55,527 nucleotides of DNA from Gordonia desulfuricans NBRC 100010 (GCF_001485495.1 NZ_BCNF01000064.1:1-55527); one strand, 5' to 3'. Numbered from the stretch's first letter, positions 19,843 to 29,913 are shown. The notes: generated by a model not told the origin, from the letters alone. Numbers and translations: made by a program.

Positions 19843-20769
19843 TCAGTGGGCCGGCGGGTCGGGGACGGCTGCGGTGAGCTGGGTGATCCGGTGCAGGATC
19901 TCCGCACGGAGGCGAGTGCCGCGCTCGGTGAGCGCGGACTGTTCGCGGACGTAGCGGGCGCGACCCGCCGACGTCTCCACCGGAACCGGTTCGTAACCGA
20001 GGTTCCGCAGGTCATAGGGGCTGGCGCGCATGTCGAGGTCTCGGGCGTCGCGGGCCAGCTCGAACGCGTCCAGGGTGAGGGACGCATCCAGTAGGGGTGT
20101 CAGTGTGAAACACGCCCGGTACAAGTCCATTGTGGCATGCAGACATCCGGGCTGATCACGCCGGAGTCGGTCGGCCGGTGTCAGGTTCAGTTCGTTGCGC
20201 GGCCGGGCGTCGTCGGTGAAGAAGCGGAAGGCGTCGAAGTGCGTGCAACGCAACGGCATCGACTCGACCACGGCGTCGGTCCCGGCAGCTCCGAGTCGCA
20301 GTGGGAGGTCATGGCGGGTCTCGTCGGCGTGGTAGACCATCGCCCACTCGTGCAACCCGAAACAGCCCAGGCGCGGGGCGCGGCCCGCCGTGGCCGACAG
20401 CAGGGCCGCCGTGGTCGCCAGCGCCCGCGACCGGCTCGCCAGGAACGCCGGGTCGACGGTGACCCCGGCATCGGCGGCCCCGGGGTCGGTGCGGCGATAC
20501 CCGCGGGTGCGCAGGAAGCCGGCGGTGTCGGCGTCCGGTCCGGTGAGGACCACCCCGAATCCGGGGTGCCAGCGCCGGATGTGTGACGGACGCGACGAGT
20601 AGTAGGTGAACAGGAAGTCCAGCACCGGATGCCGGGCGCCGGTGCGGCGCGCCTGCAGATAGGGGCCGATGAGCTGCTCGACCCGATCGGTGTGGACGGC
20701 GCGACGGGCGGTCCAGTCGTCGACGTCGAGGACCATCGGGGCGGGGCCGGCCGGTCGGGTGGTGGTCAT
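19843..20769 (-). CDS. Unassigned protein, often called 3-methyladenine glycosylase
   Basis: 308 residues, probably cytoplasmic, with no signal peptide or membrane helix. Conserved-looking blocks are [21 protein letters not shown] followed by [45 protein letters not shown] and [23 protein letters not shown] recall actinobacterial proteins of this type carrying the label 3-methyladenine DNA glycosylase, but I see neither a helix-hairpin-helix motif nor a DNA glycosylase catalytic signature, so the function should be treated as unknown. The ATG at 20769 overlaps the stop of the CNNM gene by four bases, making it the last gene of the guaB1 operon. It is not part of the equivalent mycobacterial block as I remember it. 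Confidence 0.7.
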   Translation of the reverse strand: MTTTRPAGPAPMVLDVDDWTARRAVHTDRVEQLIGPYLQARRTGARHPVLDFLFTYYSSRPSHIRRWHPGFGVVLTGPDADTAGFLRTRGYRRTDPGAADAGVTVDPAFLASRSRALATTAALLSATAGRAPRLGCFGLHEWAMVYHADETRHDLPLRLGAAGTDAVVESMPLRCTHFDAFRFFTDDARPRNELNLTPADRLRRDQPGCLHATMDLYRACFTLTPLLDASLTLDAFELARDARDLDMRASPYDLRNLGYEPVPVETSAGRARYVREQSALTERGTRLRAEILHRITQLTAAVPDPPAH

Positions 20770-21848
20770 TCGGCCACCCGGTGCGTCTCGTCGCGAACCG
20801 TCCCGACGAACTCCTCGACCAGGTCGGCGAGGGCGACGATCCCCACGGTGCGGCCGGTTCCGTCGACCACCGCACCCAGATGCGAGCTGGTGCGGCGAAG
20901 GGTCCCGGTGGCCTCGTCGAGCGGGGTGTCGTCGGCGATCACCGGAAGGGGTCGCACCTGGTCGACCCCGATGATCGAATCCGGTCCGATGGTCTCGTCG
21001 AGGATGTCGTCGAGCACGTCCTTGAGATGCAGATAGCCGGTGTAGGTGCCGTCGGGGCCGCGGACCGGGAACCGGGAGAAGCCGGTGTCGGTGACCGCGC
21101 GTTCCACCGCGCCGAGGCTCGGGCCGGTGCCGCCGGTCACCGGGTCACGTTCGACGTCGACGCTGCGCATCTTGTCGAGGGGGATCATCACCTCTGCCAC
21201 ATTGCGGTTGACCGACCGCAACGCCCGGTTCAGCCGGGCGTGCTCCTCGGCGTCGATCAGCCCCTCCTCACGGGACTCGCCGAGCATCTGGGCCAGCTGG
21301 ACCGGTGACACCGTCGAGTCCAGCTCGTCCTTCGGTTCCACCCGCAACGCCCGCAGGGTGAGGTTGGCCAGCAGGTTGTAGAAGGCGATCAGCGGTCGCG
21401 CCACCTTGATGAACGCCAGGTGCACCGGCACCATCAGCATGGCCGCCCGCTCCGGACCGGCCAGGGCGATGTTCTTGGGCACCATCTCGCCGAGCAGGAT
21501 GTGCAGCAGGGCGACCAGGCTCAGGGCGATCGCGAACGCCACCGGGTGCAGCAGTCCGGCGGGCAGATGCGCCAGATGCAGGGGCCGCTCGATGAGATGG
21601 GCCACCGCCGGTTCGCCGACCCGGCCGAGCAGGATCGAGCAGATCGTGATGCCCAGCTGTGCACCCGCGAGCATCAGCGACAGGTGTTCACCGGCGTGGA
21701 TGACGGTCCGGGCGCGGGTCCTGCCCTCGTCGGCCAGGGCCTCCAGCCGGTCCCGTCGTGCAGAGATCAGGGAGAACTCGGCGCCGACGAAGAACGCATT
21801 GCCCGCCAGCAACGCCACGGTCAGGACCACACCCCAGATGTCGTTCAT
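20766..21848 (-). CDS. CNNM/CorC-type membrane protein, short form
   Basis: 360-residue member of the hemolysin C / CNNM family, thought to move or sense divalent cations. The DUF21 membrane domain (1-about 180) has the hallmarks AGNAFFVGAEFSLISARRDRL, GAQLGITICSILLGRVGEP and LLGEMVPKNIALAGPE. A CBS-pair region follows from about 205 (VMIPLDKMRSVDVERDP, FSRFPVRGPDGTYTGYLHLKD, SHLGAVVDGTGRTVGIVALADLVEEFVG). The usual C-terminal CorC/HlyC domain is absent, unlike its upstream partner. The start overlaps that partner's stop by four bases (21845-21848), so the two paralogues are coupled and may form a heteromer. It corresponds to Rv1841c. Confidence 0.9.
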   Translation of the reverse strand: MNDIWGVVLTVALLAGNAFFVGAEFSLISARRDRLEALADEGRTRARTVIHAGEHLSLMLAGAQLGITICSILLGRVGEPAVAHLIERPLHLAHLPAGLLHPVAFAIALSLVALLHILLGEMVPKNIALAGPERAAMLMVPVHLAFIKVARPLIAFYNLLANLTLRALRVEPKDELDSTVSPVQLAQMLGESREEGLIDAEEHARLNRALRSVNRNVAEVMIPLDKMRSVDVERDPVTGGTGPSLGAVERAVTDTGFSRFPVRGPDGTYTGYLHLKDVLDDILDETIGPDSIIGVDQVRPLPVIADDTPLDEATGTLRRTSSHLGAVVDGTGRTVGIVALADLVEEFVGTVRDETHRVAE

Positions 21849-23281
21849 CGCCCCGGCTCCGCGCCGGCGGGGTGGTGGCCGTCCGGACCGTCGTCGGTGA
21901 CCGGTCGTAGCGAGACCACGTCGACGCGGCGTCCGTCCATCTGGGTGACCGTCGCCCGCCAGCGGCGTTCGATGTCCGGATCGGTGGGGTCGGCCTCGTC
22001 GGGTTCATCCTCGTCGTCGGCGACGACGACGATCGGGGTGCGGGTCGGCAGATCGACGGTGTCGCCGACCTCCGGGATGCGGCCGAGGACGAACATGACG
22101 AGTCCGCCGAGTGTGTCGTAGGAGCCGTCGGGGGCGCGATAGCCGGTGGCGTCGGCCAGCTCGTCGGTGCGCAGCAGCCCGGAACACAGAAAACCGTCGC
22201 CGTCGACCTGCACGTCGGGGTACTCGTCGTCGTGCTCGTCGGTGACGTCGCCGAGGATCTCCTCGATCAGGTCCTCGGTGGTGACGATCCCGGCGGCACC
22301 GCCGTACTCGTCGATGACGACACACAGCTGCATGCCGTCGGTGCGGATGAAGTCCATCAGGGCGTCACCGTCGAGGCTGGTGGGGACGCGCGGTACGGGA
22401 CGGGCGATCTCGCCGAGCAGGGTGGTGGCCTGTCTGTCCGGGGCGATGGTGAACGCCTGTTTGATGTGCACCACCCCGACCAGTTCGTCGAGGTCGCCGT
22501 GACCGACCACCGGGAAGCGGGAGTGACCGGTGTGGGCGCAGGTGACGACCAGATCGCGGACGGTGGCCTCCACGTCGAGCGAATCCACCCGCACCCGCGG
22601 GGTCATCAGGTCCTCGGCGGTCAGCTCGCCGAACCGCAGCGACCGGTTGACCAGGGTCGCCGTGTCGGCGTCGATGGCACCCTGCCGCGCCGAGTTGCGC
22701 ACCAGGGACGCGAGTTCTTGCGGAGACCGCCCCGAACGCAGTTCTTCGGCGGGTTCGATACCCATCCGGCGGACCACCCAGTTCGCGGTGCCGTTGAGTC
22801 CCTTGATCACCGGCGTGAACACCAGCGAGAAGATCGTCATCGGGCCGGCGGTCGCGCGGGCCGCCGACAGCGGATGGGCGATCGCGATGTTCTTGGGGAC
22901 CAGCTCACCGAGCACCATCGACAACGACGTCGCGATGATCAGCGCCAGGGCCAGCGAGATGCCGGACGCGGTGGACGCGCCGAGGCCGATCGCCTCCAGA
23001 CCCGGTGTGATGAGGCTCGCCAGCACCGGTTCGGCGATGTAACCGGTGATCAGGGTGGTGATGGTGATGCCGAGCTGTGCACCTGACAGCTGGAACGACA
23101 GACTCCGGTGCGCTCGCTGGACCATCCGGGAGCGCCGGTCGCCGCGAGCGGTGACGTAGGCGTCGATCACCGACCGCTCCAGTGCGGTCAGGGAGAACTC
23201 GGCGGCCACGAACAGGGCCGTGCCGAGGGTCAGTGCGACGAATCCGATCAGGCCGGCGATGTAGAGGACGATCTCCATCAT
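21845..23281 (-). CDS. CNNM/CorC-type membrane protein, long form
   Basis: 478-residue paralogue of the next gene, complete with all three family domains. The DUF21 domain (1-about 195) has FVAAEFSLTALERSVIDAY, SGAQLGITITTLITGYIAEP and LGELVPKNIAIAHP. The CBS pair (about 215-345) includes LMTPRVRVDSLDVEATVRDL, GHSRFPVVGHGDLDELVGVVH and CVVIDEYGGAAGIVTTEDLI followed by EEILGDVTDEHDDE. The C-terminal CorC/HlyC domain runs to VVSLRPV, followed by a Pro/Gly tail. The true start is one of two adjacent ATGs (23281, 23278), 7 bases after guaB1; the open frame to 23557 overlaps guaB1 and is not used. It corresponds to Rv1842c. Confidence 0.92.
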   Translation of the reverse strand: MMEIVLYIAGLIGFVALTLGTALFVAAEFSLTALERSVIDAYVTARGDRRSRMVQRAHRSLSFQLSGAQLGITITTLITGYIAEPVLASLITPGLEAIGLGASTASGISLALALIIATSLSMVLGELVPKNIAIAHPLSAARATAGPMTIFSLVFTPVIKGLNGTANWVVRRMGIEPAEELRSGRSPQELASLVRNSARQGAIDADTATLVNRSLRFGELTAEDLMTPRVRVDSLDVEATVRDLVVTCAHTGHSRFPVVGHGDLDELVGVVHIKQAFTIAPDRQATTLLGEIARPVPRVPTSLDGDALMDFIRTDGMQLCVVIDEYGGAAGIVTTEDLIEEILGDVTDEHDDEYPDVQVDGDGFLCSGLLRTDELADATGYRAPDGSYDTLGGLVMFVLGRIPEVGDTVDLPTRTPIVVVADDEDEPDEADPTDPDIERRWRATVTQMDGRRVDVVSLRPVTDDGPDGHHPAGAEPGR

Positions 23282-23288
23282 CGGGGCG

Positions 23289-24806
<1,518 letters not shown>

Positions 24807-26264
24807 TTACTGCTCCACCTCGGTGCGGTCGCCGCTCCAGAGGGTGTGGAACGTGCCGGGCTTGTCCACACGCTGGTAGGTGTGCGCACCGAAGTAGTCG
24901 CGCAGGCCCTGGGTCAGCGCGGCCGGGAGACGATCGCTGCGCAGGCCGTCGTAGTACGACAGCGACGACGCGAACGCCGGGACCGGGACACCCATGGTGG
25001 TGGCGGTGGCCACCACGCGACGCCAGCTGTCCACGCCGGACTCGACGGCCTCGCGGAAGTACGGGTCGAGGAGCAGGCTCGGCAGCTTCGGGTTCTCGGC
25101 GTAGGCCTCGCGGATGCGGTTGAGGAACTGCGCGCGGATGATGCAGCCGCCCCGCCAGATGGTGGCCAGCGAACCGGGGTCGACGTCCCAGCCGTACTCG
25201 GCGCTGCCGGCGGCGATCTGGTCGAAGCCCTGGGCGTAGGCGACCACCTTGGACGCATACAGTGCGGCCCGGATGTCGTCGATGAAGGTCGCCTTGTCGG
25301 CGGGGGCGGTACCCGGGGTGCCACCGGCCAGTCCGCGGGCGGCGACGCGCTGCTCGGTGGAGCTCGACAGGGCGCGGGCGAAGACGGCCTCGGCGATGCC
25401 GGTCACGGGGATGCCGAGATCGAGGGCCGACTTCACCGTCCAGCGTCCGGTGCCCTTCTGGCCGGCGGCGTCGACGACGACGTCCACGAGCGGCTTGCCG
25501 GTCTCGGCGTCGACCTGTGCGAGGACCTGGGCGGTGATCTCGACGAGGTAGCTCTCCAGGTCGCCGGTGTTCCAGCCGGCGAAGACCTCGCCGATCTCGG
25601 CGGCGGGCAGGTCGAGGACGCGACGCATGAGGTCGTAGGCCTCGCCGATCAGCTGCATGTCGGCGTACTCGATGCCGTTGTGCACCATCTTGACGAAGTG
25701 GCCGCTGCCGTCGGGGCCGATGTGGGTACAGCACGGGGTGCCGTCGACCTTCGCCGAGATCGACTCGAGCAGCGGGCCGAGTGACTCGTACGACTTGGCC
25801 GGACCGCCGGGCATGATCGAGGGGCCGTTGAGGGCGCCTTCCTCGCCGCCGGAGATCCCGGCGCCGACGAAGTGCAGGTTGCGCTCGGCCATCGCCTTCT
25901 CGCGGCGGATGGTGTCGGTGTACAGGGAATTGCCGCCGTCGATGATGATGTCGCCGGGCTCCATCGCGTCGGCGAGTTCGTTGATCACCGCATCGGTGGC
26001 GTCGCCGGCCTTGACCATGATCAGCACGCGGCGGGGACGCTCGAGCGCATCGATGAACTCCGCGATGGTCTCGGTGCGGACGAACGAGCCCTCGTCACCG
26101 TGGTCGGCGAGGAGGGCGTCGGTCTTGGCCACACTGCGGTTGTGCAGTGCGACGGTGTAGCCGTGACGGGCGAAGTTGCGGGCGATGTTCGACCCCATGA
26201 CGGCCAGTCCGGTCACACCGATCTGGGCCTTTGCGGTCGAAGAACTCGAGGCGGCAGTAGTCAT
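24807..26264 (-). CDS. gnd: 6-phosphogluconate dehydrogenase, decarboxylating
   Basis: 485-residue enzyme of the oxidative pentose phosphate pathway that turns 6-phosphogluconate into ribulose-5-phosphate and CO2 with reduction of NAD(P). The N-terminal Rossmann motif is GLAVMGSNIARNFARHG (19-35). GAGISGGEEGALNGPSIMPGG and the catalytic Lys/Asn segment HFVKMVHNGIEYADMQ follow, and the C-terminal all-helical domain contains GGCIIRAQFLNRI. Length equals that of the long, dimeric class, such as M. tuberculosis Gnd1 (Rv1844c), which occupies the same place. The ATG at 26264 opens with a Ser/Thr/Ala tail. About 100 bases without features separate it from the M56 gene upstream. Confidence 0.97.
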   Translation of the reverse strand: MTTAASSSSTAKAQIGVTGLAVMGSNIARNFARHGYTVALHNRSVAKTDALLADHGDEGSFVRTETIAEFIDALERPRRVLIMVKAGDATDAVINELADAMEPGDIIIDGGNSLYTDTIRREKAMAERNLHFVGAGISGGEEGALNGPSIMPGGPAKSYESLGPLLESISAKVDGTPCCTHIGPDGSGHFVKMVHNGIEYADMQLIGEAYDLMRRVLDLPAAEIGEVFAGWNTGDLESYLVEITAQVLAQVDAETGKPLVDVVVDAAGQKGTGRWTVKSALDLGIPVTGIAEAVFARALSSSTEQRVAARGLAGGTPGTAPADKATFIDDIRAALYASKVVAYAQGFDQIAAGSAEYGWDVDPGSLATIWRGGCIIRAQFLNRIREAYAENPKLPSLLLDPYFREAVESGVDSWRRVVATATTMGVPVPAFASSLSYYDGLRSDRLPAALTQGLRDYFGAHTYQRVDKPGTFHTLWSGDRTEVEQ

Positions 26265-26364
26265 GGGACAAGACTATGGGGTCGCTCGGAAGGGCGTGTA
26301 CCCGACATCACAGTCACCGGGCGACCCGGCCGGCGCGGAGTGGGTGGCTCGCACGAGCACGCAC

Positions 26365-27318
26365 TCACGACTGGGCGGTGAGCAGGCGGGAGATCTCGGT
26401 CAGCCAGGGGATCGCGACGGCCAGGGTGGGGACCACCAGGATGGTCACGGCGACGGTGTAGGCGGATGCGGCGAGCAGCCGGGTCGGGCGATCGTGGCGA
26501 AGGCGCTGGACCCGGGCCAGGGTCGTCGGGCCGCCGACCGCCATCGCCCCGCGCGGTGCGGTGGCATCGGCGCACGCCACCAGCGCGCGGCCGAGGGTGG
26601 TCGGCCCGGTCGCCCGGACCGCCTGGTCGTCGGCCAGCGCCTCGACGAGCAGCATCACCGCACCGAGTGCCGACTGGCTCCGGACGAACCGGGGGAATGC
26701 CTCGTGCAGGGCGATGAAGGCCTCGAGGACGAGGTCGTGCCGAGCCCGCAGATGGGCGCGTTCGTGGGCGATCACCGCGATCAGTTCGTCGCGGGACAGG
26801 CGTGCGACCACCCCTTCGCTGAGCACCACCCGCTGCCGCAGACCGGGCAGACAGTAGGCGAGGGGCTGCTGGACGCCGAGCATCCGGATGTCGCGGGCGA
26901 ACAGGGGATGGGAGTGATCCGAGCGGTCGCAGTTGTCCAGGATGTCGATCAGCTGGCGATGGTTGGCGCGGCGGGCCCTGGTTCGCACACCGACGCGGAT
27001 GACGGTGAAGAACAGCCGGGCGCCCACCAGCAGGGTGAGTGCGAAGATGCCGATGTACAGACACCACAGCGGGAGTCCGAGACGTTCGATCTCGTGCAGC
27101 GGATGCGTCGTCGGGGTGCCGTCACTGCCCGGGGCGAGCAGGTTGGCGGCGATGGCCAGACCACAGCTGAACGCCGACAGCACCGCGGCCAGCGCGATCG
27201 CCTGCCACAGGGTCATCGCGGCGCGGGGGGCCCGGATCGGCCATTCGGCCCGCGTCAGGGCCTCCGGGACCGGGCCGACCAACAGCAAGGTCAGGATGCC
27301 GAATAACAGGGCGGTCAT
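26365..27318 (-). CDS. M56-family membrane metalloprotease (BlaR-like)
   Basis: 317 residues with N-terminal membrane helices (about 3-20, 35-60 and 85-110), a zinc protease domain and a last helix near the C-terminus (about 285-305). The HExxH motif is HERAH at 185-189, in VIAHERAHLRARHDL. The M56 family includes BlaR1/MecR1, which cleave BlaI/MecI in response to beta-lactams. There is no penicillin-binding sensor domain after the last helix, so what activates it is unknown. The gene lies 94 bases downstream of blaI on the same strand; the pair matches Rv1845c-Rv1846c. Two imperfect direct repeats (about GTGAAYYYAACCGGT, at 27387 and 27407) sit between the two genes. Confidence 0.92.
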   Translation of the reverse strand: MTALLFGILTLLLVGPVPEALTRAEWPIRAPRAAMTLWQAIALAAVLSAFSCGLAIAANLLAPGSDGTPTTHPLHEIERLGLPLWCLYIGIFALTLLVGARLFFTVIRVGVRTRARRANHRQLIDILDNCDRSDHSHPLFARDIRMLGVQQPLAYCLPGLRQRVVLSEGVVARLSRDELIAVIAHERAHLRARHDLVLEAFIALHEAFPRFVRSQSALGAVMLLVEALADDQAVRATGPTTLGRALVACADATAPRGAMAVGGPTTLARVQRLRHDRPTRLLAASAYTVAVTILVVPTLAVAIPWLTEISRLLTAQS

Positions 27319-27412
27319 CGTTGGCTGTCCTCGCGGGTCGGGCTGTGTGGGCTGTGGGTGCCGTCAGGGGGTGCCGTCGGGCTGACGTGAACTCAACCGG
27401 TTCTTTGTGAAT

Positions 27413-27811
27413 CTAACCGGTCTCGGTGACGCCGCGTGCGGCTTCGAGCTCATCGAGTGCGTGACGCAGTGCGGCGGCCTCGTCGGCACCGACCCGGCCG
27501 ACGAACGACACGAGTGCCGCATGTCGCGATCCCGGGGCGTCGGCCTCGCTCAATGCGTCCACCATCAACGACGCGACGAGATCCTCGCGCGGGTGGGTGG
27601 GGACATAGGTGTGTGCCCGATCCTCACGGATCTGGGTGACCAGGTTCTTCTTGGCCAGTCGCTGCAGGACGGTCATCACTGTGGTGTAGGCGAGCGATCG
27701 GCTCTCCGACAACGTCGCATGGACCTGGCGGACCGTCTGCGGAGTCGGACTGGCCCACAGTGTGTCCATCACTGCCCGCTCCAGGTCTCCCAATCCGTTC
27801 ATCTTTCGCAT
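27413..27811 (-). CDS. blaI: BlaI/MecI-family transcriptional repressor
   Basis: 132-residue winged-helix repressor. The HTH region is GDLERAVMDTLWASPTPQTVRQVHATL and the wing and recognition part is LAYTTVMTVLQRLAKKNLVTQIRED, given here as family landmarks in separate pieces: VMDTLW, TVRQVH, AYTTVMTVLQRL, KKNLV. The C-terminal dimer domain follows. The M. tuberculosis homologue (Rv1846c) represses blaC and other genes and is removed by the M56 protease Rv1845c. The start at 27811 has GAGGAGG 12 bases upstream; an ATG at 27802 is also possible. No clear TACNACA-type BlaI operator is seen in the upstream 130 bases. No beta-lactamase is in the window. Confidence 0.93.
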   Translation of the reverse strand: MRKMNGLGDLERAVMDTLWASPTPQTVRQVHATLSESRSLAYTTVMTVLQRLAKKNLVTQIREDRAHTYVPTHPREDLVASLMVDALSEADAPGSRHAALVSFVGRVGADEAAALRHALDELEAARGVTETG

Positions 27812-27939
27812 TTTACTGCCGATCCTCCTCGATGCCGCATCTGCCGTGTCTTCTGTGCGTGGCGGCCGGCGCTCTGCCGAGTCGTTGTGTGTTCCCGTGG
27901 TATCTGACGTGCAGTTTTGCTGATCTATTCCCAGCCCGC

Positions 27940-27969
27940 TTGACAGGATTGGTAAGGCTAGCCTACATT
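27940..27969 (+). promoter_or_regulatory. Sigma-A-type promoter with IdeR/DtxR-like iron box
   Basis: TTGACA (27940-27945), an 18-base spacer and TACATT (27964-27969) form a strong promoter. The 19-mer ATTGGTAAGGCTAGCCTAC (27948-27966) matches the IdeR consensus TTAGGTTAGSCTAACCTAA at 14 of 19 positions. Its core AGGCTAGCCT is a perfect palindrome. The box covers the spacer and the start of the -10, the usual place for iron-dependent repression. Confidence 0.72.
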
Positions 27970-27976
27970 AATTCTC

Positions 27977-28075
27977 GTTGGACCGCGCGAGAGTCCTGAG
28001 GGCTGCAGAGACCCCCGGTCCACGCACCGATAGGCCCCATGTCCCCAACGGGACATGGGGCCTATCGGTTCCCCT
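27977..28075 (+). ncRNA. Candidate iron-regulated sRNA (MrsI-like)
   Basis: The predicted transcript starts about 7 bases after the -10 (near G27977) and ends just after the 20-bp terminator hairpin at 28026-28069, giving an RNA of about 100 nt. No supported reading frame lies inside. The 5' part can fold: GGACC (27980-27984) with GGTCC (28017-28021), enclosing AGTCC-TGA-GGGCT (27992-28004). In M. tuberculosis the sRNA MrsI (ncRv11846), induced by iron limitation and used to spare iron, lies beside Rv1846c (blaI), the same neighbour as here. The RNA is not proven; promoter, iron box, terminator and synteny agree. The base sequence has not been compared with MrsI. Confidence 0.72.
28026..28069 (+). 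terminator. 20-bp perfect terminator hairpin of the sRNA
   Basis: ACCGATAGGCCCCATGTCCC (28026-28045), loop CAAC, exact complement at 28050-28069, then TCCCCT. Only two T residues follow the stem, as is common for terminators in this group. From 28076 to 28231 no further element is supported. Confidence 0.85.
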
Positions 28076-28231
28076 GGGCCATTCTGGTTCGCCTGGGGCT
28101 TCTTCGGGGCCTCCGTCCTCTCGGGTCTCCTGCCCGCCTCGTCCCTGTGCCTTTGGTCCCGGCCGGTCGGCTCCCGTGACACTTCGCCGCCCTGGGTGTC
28201 TCCGCCGCGCAGGTCATGTCACGCTTGTCGC

Positions 28232-28657
28232 ATGGCAGTGAACACAGATGAATTCGTGAAGACCTCGGGAACCGTGGGCTTCGATGCCGAGCTCGGCACC
28301 GTGGTGCAGTCGGTGACCGCCGACGAGATGATCGCCACCCTCGAACTCGATCCGAAGCTTCATCAGCCGTTCGGCATCGTCCACGGCGGCGTGTACTGCG
28401 CGCTCGCCGAGTCGGTGGCCAGCATGAGTGCCTTCTTCTGGCTGCAGGACACCGGCATCGGCGGTCATGCCGTGGGCGTCAACAACAGCACCGACTTCCT
28501 GCGCTCGGTCTCCGAGGGCACCGTCACCGCCAAGTCCACCCCGATCCATCGGGGTCGCCGTCAACAGCTGTGGCTGGTCGACATGACCGACGACGACGGC
28601 CGGCTGATCGCCCGCAGCCAGGTGCGCCTGCAGAACCTCGAGGCCCCGGCAGAGTGA
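28232..28657 (+). CDS. Hotdog-fold PaaI-type thioesterase (Rv1847-like)
   Basis: 141-residue single hotdog domain. The family core PFGIVHGGVYCALAESVASMSAF contains the HGG turn and the acidic residue in ALAES expected for PaaI/YdiI-type acyl-CoA thioesterases. VGVNNSTDFLRSVSEGTV supplies the second conserved strand. The substrate cannot be told from sequence. The ATG at 28232 begins MAVNTDEFVKTSG; the frame is open from 28055, but the upstream part runs through the sRNA terminator. The ribosome site is weak. It overlaps the next gene by four bases (GTGA), which argues for joint function with the aldolase. It sits where Rv1847 is found, between blaI and urease. Confidence 0.88.
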   Translation: MAVNTDEFVKTSGTVGFDAELGTVVQSVTADEMIATLELDPKLHQPFGIVHGGVYCALAESVASMSAFFWLQDTGIGGHAVGVNNSTDFLRSVSEGTVTAKSTPIHRGRRQQLWLVDMTDDDGRLIARSQVRLQNLEAPAE

Positions 28658-29913
28658 GCCCGGACCGAACCGACACCGGACGGGAGCTCGCGGCGGCGGT
28701 TCGCGCGGCGATCGAGGATGTCCTCACCCCCGTCGACAGCGACCTCGATCGCTGGTTCCCCGGCGACCGCCCGGAACCCCAGCCGGTGCACACGGTCTAC
28801 GTCAGCGCCGCCGACGCCGACGTCGACACCCCACAGCGCTGGGGCGCGGCGGCGCTCGAACTCGCCGACACCGCTCCGGCCCTGGCCGAACTCGCCGACG
28901 ACGAGGTCCGCGCCATCGCCCGCGCCCGCCTGGTCGACAACCCGATCGAGGATCTCCGGATCGACCTCGAGGACGGCTACGGATGGCGTGGCGACGTGCG
29001 CGAGGACGCCGACGCCCGCCGGGCCGGACAGACTCTCGCCGCGTGGACCACGCGCCGCCCCCACAGCCCGCGCATCGCCGGTGTGCGGGCCAAGGGGCTC
29101 GGCGCCGCCGAACGCACCCGTGGGCTGCGGACCCTGGAACTGGTCCTCGACGCCGCCGGCGGGATCCCGGACGGCTTCGTGGTGACCGTCCCGAAGCTGC
29201 GCGATGTCCGCCAGATCGACGCGGTCAACCTGATCTGTGCCGAGTTCGAACGCGTCCACGGGGTGGCCGAGGGCTCGCTCCGGGTGGAGCTGCAGATCGA
29301 GATCCCGCAGGCGGTCCTGGGGCCGGACGGGCGGGCCACGGTGGCCGAGGCGATCCATCGCGGGGCACCGCGCATCGTCGGGCTGCACTACGGCACCTAC
29401 GACTACAGCGCGGCGTGCGGCATCGTCTCCGCGCAGCAGTCGCTCGAGCATCCCGTCGCCGACCATGCCAAGGCCGTCATGCAGGCGGCCGCCGCACAGA
29501 CCGGTGTGTGGATCAGCGACGGCTCCACCCAGGTGATGCCGACGGGTTCGGCCGAACAGGTCGACGCCGCGGTGCGCCGCCATCACCGCCTGGTCACCCG
29601 CTCACTCGAGCGCGGCTTCTACCAGGGCTGGGACATGCACCCGGGTCACCTGGTGACCCGATGGCTGGCGGTCACCGGGTTCTTCCGCTCGGCCATGCCC
29701 ACCGCGGCGAACAGGCTGCAGTCCTACTTCGAACGCCAGTCCGGCGACGTCGTCGACGAGCCCGCCACCGCCCTGTCGCTGGCCGGGGTGATCCGCCGCG
29801 GCCTGGCCGCCGGGGCGTTCACGGCGGCCGAGGTGGAGGCCGTCGGACCGGCCTGTACCCCGGCACGGCTGGACGAGCTGACCGCAGGCGGAGGTGCGCT
29901 GGTCGCCCCCTGA
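28654..29913 (+). CDS. HpcH/HpaI (CitE-like) aldolase family protein
   Basis: 419-residue protein of the HpcH/HpaI aldolase / citrate lyase superfamily, whose members cleave or form C-C bonds in 2-oxo acids or CoA esters with Mg2+ in a TIM barrel. Landmarks are IEDLRIDLEDGYGWRGD, IAGVRAKGLGAAERTRGLRTL, VVTVPKLRDVRQIDAV, RVELQIEIPQAVLG (metal-binding Glu region) and VGLHYGTYDYSAACGI. The protein is longer than typical CitE (about 280 residues), with an extra C-terminal region. It may belong to the DUF6986 group. The GTG at 28654 overlaps the thioesterase stop. The gene is absent at this place in M. tuberculosis, where urease follows directly. The reaction is unknown. Confidence 0.82.
   Translation: MSPDRTDTGRELAAAVRAAIEDVLTPVDSDLDRWFPGDRPEPQPVHTVYVSAADADVDTPQRWGAAALELADTAPALAELADDEVRAIARARLVDNPIEDLRIDLEDGYGWRGDVREDADARRAGQTLAAWTTRRPHSPRIAGVRAKGLGAAERTRGLRTLELVLDAAGGIPDGFVVTVPKLRDVRQIDAVNLICAEFERVHGVAEGSLRVELQIEIPQAVLGPDGRATVAEAIHRGAPRIVGLHYGTYDYSAACGIVSAQQSLEHPVADHAKAVMQAAAAQTGVWISDGSTQVMPTGSAEQVDAAVRRHHRLVTRSLERGFYQGWDMHPGHLVTRWLAVTGFFRSAMPTAANRLQSYFERQSGDVVDEPATALSLAGVIRRGLAAGAFTAAEVEAVGPACTPARLDELTAGGGALVAP

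Noticed and set aside
17538..19877. 779-codon frame opposite glcB
   Set aside because: The glcB sequence is unmistakable, and the opposite frame shows only Val/Gly/His/Asp-rich sequence without homology.
19843..20769. 3-methyladenine DNA glycosylase as the function of this gene
   Set aside because: The label is used for similar proteins, but no helix-hairpin-helix or glycosylase catalytic motif is visible.
27318..27413. BlaI-M56 pair as a beta-lactam resistance module
   Set aside because: The M56 protein lacks the penicillin-binding sensor and no beta-lactamase gene is in the window, so a resistance role is not supported.
27812..27939. BlaI operator upstream of blaI
   Set aside because: I looked for TACNACA-N-TGTNGTA type dyads and found none that is convincing.
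28055..28231. Upstream extension of the Rv1847-like thioesterase
   Set aside because: The extension starts inside the sRNA terminator hairpin and reads as non-coding sequence; the hotdog domain begins after the ATG at 28232.
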